Positions 59,205 to 64,000 of a stretch of 64,000 nt of DNA are shown one piece after another. A program made the translations under genes and the position numbers. Origin of the DNA: Euryodendron excelsum (Eukaryota; Streptophyta; Magnoliopsida; Ericales; Pentaphylacaceae); assembly GCA_033060915.1 (NCBI GenBank), contig CM065383.1, positions 11,294,001-11,358,000 on the forward strand, given 5' to 3'. The notes beneath the pieces were generated by a model. That model was not told the origin of the DNA, did not search any database, and was given only the letters and a program-made list of their open reading frames with translations. The stretch's first letter is position 1, and every line of letters begins with the position of its first letter.

Positions 59205-60510
59205 TGTTGGAAATTTATACTAAAAGACATGTTTTGTGTAATGATTTTAGTATTTATTAATAAATTAGTTATTCCATTTTAATAAGAATCTGTGTGAAAA
59301 ATATTTGTATTATGTTATTTATTTAATGATTATGCATGTGTGTCTTTTATTCTATATAGTAGATGATTTGGTGTGTAGAGTATGACTTACACACAGAAGA
59401 TTAGATCATCGATTTTTATAGAATATAAGTTTATCGTTCACAATCTTAGATGAAAATGGACACACCATCAGTAGGATTGTAGTACAAGGTTTTAATAGAT
59501 CTGTCTTGACTATGGGGAACGGTATAGTTCCAACTCCTTACACTAGTACACTTTGTGTGTATTGAACAGGACCGTGTTGAGGTAATTGTTTTTATACTGA
59601 CTATATAAAACAATTAATACCTCATGATTATTATGAGTGTTTATGCTCTTAATCCTAATATAATAAATAGACACGTGCATGTAGTATTTATTATTTTGAT
59701 TCACAGTGGAGTGAGATTCTTTGTGGGTCAATAAACTCAGTGAGTTGGACAATAACATTACGTGTATGGTGAATATTTATTATTGATGCAATCCACATCC
59801 CCGTATAGGGATTGATGATACTTCCTTGAGGAAGCTTATAAGTTTTGATTATATCAAACCCTGCAGGTGGATTATGAATTCGACTTATCAAATAAGTTAA
59901 GTGGAAAGTCTCAAGGAAATAAATAAGTCTATTAAATTTAATTGTCAGTAATTTAATTTAATAGACAGGTATCTGTAATCTTAACGTGGAGAGATAAATA
60001 AACATTTAATAATATGGAGTTCGAAATATAATTTCTAGTATAACAGGGAGTGCAATTATAATTCGTTAGTGATATAAATTATAATTTACGTAAATAAGGA
60101 TTAATTCTAGTTGAATTAAGAGTCCTTATTTGCGTAGATAGCCATAGTTATACAAATCCTATGGTTCCTATTATAGCCTATATATATATATGCGCTCTAA
60201 GAGCTGCTAGGGTGACACTCTACACATAATTGAAAGATACACGTTTTTGTGACGAAGAGAAACCCTAACAGCGGTGAGCCCACTCTCTGTAAAGCAAAGC
60301 GTGTACGAGGAATACAACAGAAGTTTGAAGGTTGAGTTCGAGCGATTGCTTCGTGCTTAGTGCTGATTCTTATTATTCGGAATCAAACTAGAGAGATCTC
60401 GAAGGTAAGATTCTAATCATGTAGATTAGACTATGCTAATCAGATCATAATTTTTGATAGTATACATATATACTATAGCCAGGTCGTGAAAAATTCCGTA
60501 GTCCCCAACA
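59205..60510. mobile_element. Solo LTR with perfect target duplication (1306 bp)
   Basis: CTTTG lies directly before (59200-59204) and after (60511-60515). The element starts TGTTGGAAATTTATAC and ends GTAGTCCCCAACA, so TGTTGG and CCAACA form the short inverted ends of an LTR. A TATA-like TATATATATATGCGC at about 60180-60194 is followed by what looks like a transcript start region. There is no second LTR and no internal region, so the element was reduced by recombination between LTRs. The TGTTGGA..CCAACA ends and length suit a Ty1/copia element; this assignment is tentative. Confidence 0.92.
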
Positions 60511-60515
60511 CTTTG

Positions 60516-62310
60516 TATTATAAAAATTTAAAATAAAAATATGCTATGTAAGGAGCATACTTGAATAAAATTTGTCGAACTAACCATGTAGACTAAGTGA
60601 CCAAATAGAATGAAATTTAAAGTAAGAGCAATAAGTTTGAAATAGCCGATATTATCAAGAAAATTTTGATTTATTTTTTTCTTAATCTTTAAACATTTTT
60701 CAAGAGGTGTGTTAATGGGTAATAATGATATTAACAATTTTGTGCCATATGTACTTCCTATCAAAGAAATTTAAAATCAATTTTTTTTATACTAAAGATT
60801 CTATAAGGAACATACTTGAAGGAAATTTGACAAGCTTATCAAAAGAATAAGTTCAAAACAACCAATAGCATCAAGAAATGATTTTGATTTATTGTTGTTA
60901 TTATATTTTAAACATTTTTTTAAGAGGTAGATTTATGGGTTATAACAATGTTAAAAATTTTGTTACATGCGGACTTCATATCATAAAATGAAATTTAAAA
61001 TAAAAAGAACAAGTTTGAAACAACCAATAGCATTAAGAAAATTTTGATTTATTTTTTTATTACTTTTTAAACAATTTTGAGGAGGAATGAATGATGGGTA
61101 GTAACAATGTTAATAGTTTTGTTACATATATGCTTCCTACCCTAGAAATTTAAAATTATTTTTATTTTTTACTAAAAATAAATTTTAAAAAATAAGAATA
61201 AGTTTGAAATAACCAAGAGTATTAGGGCAGGAGTATTTTTGTATTTGAATAATTAAAAAAAATTATATTATAACTTTCAATTTCAAAGAACACACAACAT
61301 ATTACTATAATAAATAGTATAAGTAATCACTATGAATTCTGAAGTCTTTCTCTAGCCATGGCACTTGGAAGAAGCCAACCTTGACAAATTTTTTTTATTT
61401 TTTTTGGGATTTTAACATTAAGCGATGGTGTTACTCAAGCTCATTTACTAGGAACTTTCCTGATGATGACATTTTCACACTGAAACCGTATTGTCTTGGG
61501 AAATAAGAAGTTATCGAAGAAGACAACCATCCTTTCCAAAGAAATGAAAGGAGGTGATACAATGACTTTGACAATTATATGTTCTTTTTATTCCAAGAAA
61601 GCGCGTTAAAAATTATTAATTAGCAATATACTATTAGATACAGTACAATTCGGAAGGTTCTCTTCTATTCTTTGATACTCATGGGTCGATCAGCTTTTTG
61701 GGTTTTTTTTTTAAATTTTATTTCTAGCATTTTTATTATTGCTTTTAATTTTTTGTCAAAAAAGAAGAAAGATGAAAATTTATACATAAAAAGCCCTTAA
61801 AAATTAAAAAAAAATTGATTTTGAGTTTAAAAATAACATTAAAAAAGCAAAAAATAAACTATAAAAAGATAGTAAAAAACAAAATCCAAACAAAGGTTAA
61901 GCACTAAAATTTTGGAAAGTATCACTTATCGACAAATAAATAAATCAAGGAATGTATCTTCTGCACTCAAATATTTTACAAACTACTTATACACATTAAT
62001 TGTGTTTTCCATGCCATCTTATGAGTACAAAAAAAGAAGCCCTATTAGTTTGTGACATGAAAGTTTGTAAACTTTGTTTTTGGAAAACTACTCTAAAGTC
62101 AGTGATTGAATTTTGTTTGATCAACCAATAAACTAGACTTGGTGGGAAAAAAAAGAATCATTCTTTCCATTTTCATGGAAAGATCCAAGAAAATAAAGAA
62201 AGTATAGGCTAATTTTTGAGAGGAAATCCTAAGCTTTCCTTTCCTATGTTTGTAAGAAAATCACTGTTGAAACTATTTACTTAAGGAGAGGACAGGTCAC
62301 CATGACGCGG
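60516..62310. other. Intergenic upstream of the DUF1685 gene
   Basis: AT-rich. A unit with GAAATTTAAARTAARAR, AACAAGTTTGAAACAACCAA and TTTTGATTTATT recurs about four times between 60610 and 61220 at 150-200 bp spacing, each followed by GTAACAATGTTA-like text; it is probably a degenerate tandem repeat. No coding region is seen. Confidence 0.5.
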
Positions 62311-62311
62311 C

Positions 62312-62346
62312 CCAATCAATGTACCATTTCACACCAGCTTTATAAA
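62312..62346 (+). promoter_or_regulatory. CCAAT and TATA boxes of the DUF1685 gene
   Basis: CCAAT at 62312-62316 and TATAAA at 62341-62346 lie about 140-170 bp upstream of the ATG. Transcription should start near 62375, giving a leader of roughly 110 nt. Confidence 0.55.
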
Positions 62347-62482
62347 CTCTCTACAACCAAACACTGGAGAAATAAAAACAACTCCAAAGCCGTAGAGCTC
62401 GCCGGAGCAAGCCGCGGGGTCCGCCGGCCTCCGCTCACCCCTGGCCTAGGGGTTGGGTTCGAAGGCGTCTCTCATCCCTGCC

Positions 62483-63107
62483 ATGTCACGCCCCACCAGC
62501 CCTCCACCGACAAAACAACCGGCGCCGGCGGCGCTGCTGCCGGCCCCGCTATTCAAACAGAAGTCGTGGTCTCCCGATACCTACCGCGACGAGGCATGGC
62601 TGAGGCGCAAGGGCAACCACGACCGCCTCAAACGGCGGAGCAAGAGCGTCACCGACGAGGACCTCGATGAGCTCAAGGCTTGTATCGAACTAGGATTCGG
62701 GTTCGACTCGCCTGAGATAGATCAGCGCTTGTCCGATACCCTGCCGGCTTTGGGCCTATACTACGCCGTTAACAAGCAGTACTACGACAGCGTTTCGAAG
62801 TCATCGACGGCGTCCGAATGCGACTCACCGTCTTCCGCGGGTAGCCCCCACACCATATTCGGTCCCGGTACGTACTTTCCCCTCTTTAATCTCTTTAATC
62901 AATTAAATTGATTTATCGGTGTTTTTATTAGCCGTTGAGATCGGTGATCTTGCTATTATAATAAAACGTGCCTTAATGGGTTTTCTTCCTCTGTTTGTTT
63001 TCCGGGAAAATTTTGGTGAAGGCGAAAATCCTCAGACGGTGAAGACGAGGTTGAGACAATGGGCACAAGTGGTGGCTTGTTCGGTGCGCCAATCTTTTTC
63101 TGGCTGA
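62483..63107 (+). CDS. DUF1685 family protein, two exons (156 aa)
   Basis: Exons are 62483-62867 and 63022-63107 (donor CCCG|GTACGT, acceptor GAAG|GCGAA, phase 1), 471 nt in all with the stop. The protein begins MSRPTSPPPTKQPAPAALLP. Its conserved parts are LFKQKSWSPDTYRDEAWLRR, SVTDEDLDELKACIELGFGF, LPALGLYYAVNKQYYD and, in exon 2, PQTVKTRLRQWAQVVACSVR. This order is typical of the plant-specific DUF1685 family (PF07939), whose function is unknown. The start at 62483 is the first ATG in this frame; no in-frame ATG lies upstream before a stop. The coding region is GC-rich relative to its surroundings. No signal peptide or membrane segment is seen. Confidence 0.92.
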
Positions 63108-64000
63108 TGATGTAATAGTGATAATACATCTCAATCCAAGGGGTTCAAGCAACCTATTACTTATATCAAAGAGTAACCAAAAACCAACCAACCAATTACC
63201 AACTTGTTGGAGATGCGAATATTATCACGGTTGTGCTCCACCTCCACCACCACCACTATCGCCACCGCCTCCAACACCATCGCCACCACTGCCTTTGTTT
63301 AGCTTGTTTGGTGACCTATAAATTGTAAACTTCGGCAAATGAAAAAAAAAAATGGAAAAAGAATAGCCCTGCAGTGGGGATTGACTTTTTGTTTGTTTGT
63401 TGTTTTTTTTTTTTTTAATCCTAATTGGTGCCGCTGTTAATGCTTTGCTTTTTTTTTTGTTTGCTCGGTTTAGGTATCAGATTTCATGTCTAAACTGTGA
63501 TGTAAAATTGTCAAAAGTTGTTGTCTTTGATTGGAGGTATTCTGTTCTTTTTTGTTTTTAAGCTTTTTTTTCCCCTTCTTTTTGTATGTTCTCTTGCTCC
63601 GTTTATATTTGTTTTCTAACTTCTTAAAGCAATTAGATGAGATTGTACATACGGCAATGACTCGCTCAATCTCCCTCTGAAGAATTACATTTGCTTGATG
63701 GATACGGCTTGGTACTTTATTCATGGTGCCAACTTGTTTTGTAAAGTAGGTGAGAAAATTAATTCTATTCTCTACCGGCATAATTCAATTGTATTATTTT
63801 GTTTGTTGAACTTCATCTTCATCACCATACAAATTCTTTCAAATTTCCTCCTAACAGCACTAATAGATTCACTTGGTTTTTCAATGGCAGATCGTTTATA
63901 GTAAAAAGAAATAAAAAAAAATCTCACTGCCTTAATGAATGTTGCTTCCATGAATATGTTTTGGAATGTATTTTTAGTTTGATCTCAAAAGAACTTTTAT
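63108..64000. other. Downstream of the DUF1685 gene
   Basis: The first part should be the 3' UTR. It includes a CCA/CCT-rich tract at 63237-63295 that reads as polyproline in one frame but has no gene context. T-rich runs follow at 63400-63460 and 63560-63580. No further gene is visible to the right edge. Confidence 0.45.

Noticed and set aside
62302..62670. Plus-strand 122-aa open frame starting MTRPNQCTISH
   Set aside because: It overlaps the DUF1685 exon in another frame, has no family motif, and spans the expected leader with its TATA box.
63237..63321. Proline-rich open frame (PPPPPPLSPPPPTPSP)
   Set aside because: It is a CCA/CCT simple repeat after the DUF1685 stop codon with no gene context.
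1..64000. Bacterial-type features (operons, CRISPR arrays, ribosome binding sites)
   Set aside because: The window is plant nuclear DNA with spliced genes; no such structures were seen.

Overview
This is a stretch of plant nuclear DNA, almost certainly from a eudicot and possibly a woody one. It is AT-rich and intron-rich, carries many (GA)n, (CA)n and poly(A/T) tracts, and is packed with plant transposable elements. Five protein-coding genes can be read. (1) A remorin-family gene on the minus strand runs off the left edge (1..2036). (2) A complete 16-exon zeaxanthin epoxidase gene (ZEP/ABA1) lies on the plus strand (6071..15226); its hand-spliced frame closes at 675 aa. (3) A single-exon SMI1/KNR4-like protein of 399 aa is on the minus strand (20420..21619). 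(4) A complete 13-exon CLASRP-type splicing-factor gene is on the minus strand (28889..39429, 544 aa). (5) A two-exon DUF1685 protein is on the plus strand (62483..63107, 156 aa).

Between and inside the genes are mobile elements. The largest is a decayed Ty3/gypsy element of the Tat lineage (39661..54202, plus strand). It has gag, protease, RT, RNase H, a second archaeal-type RNase H, integrase, a 61-bp tandem array and antisense ORFs 3' of integrase. Its 5' LTR is split by a 4.76-kb non-coding insertion flanked by GACAG, read here as a giant solo LTR built from several tandem arrays. The element starts only about 230 bp upstream of the CLASRP start codon. Other elements are: a Mutator-like foldback element with a perfect 9-bp target duplication (54837..55928); a solo LTR with a CTTTG duplication (59205..60510); a MULE-type foldback element (25201..25823); two hAT-like elements of one family in CLASRP introns; two Tourist-like MITEs (36279..36556, 56953..57150); a hAT-like element (4110..4973); and a tRNA-derived SINE (3821..3933).

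The genes do not form a pathway. ZEP works in plastids on the xanthophyll cycle and abscisic acid precursor supply, CLASRP is nuclear and acts in splicing, and remorins sit at the plasma membrane. From memory, Arabidopsis has ZEP next to a homologue of the SMI1-like gene on chromosome 5, and a remorin next to the CLASRP homologue on chromosome 4. This window may therefore keep an ancestral order that later split. The most unusual non-genic signals are four perfect CACGTG boxes within 88 bp (17158..17245), the phased-hairpin 208-bp repeats in the giant LTR, and a telomere-like G-rich tract in the CLASRP leader. All exon boundaries were set by hand from GT/AG sites, frame continuity and remembered family sequences; nothing was searched or aligned by computer.
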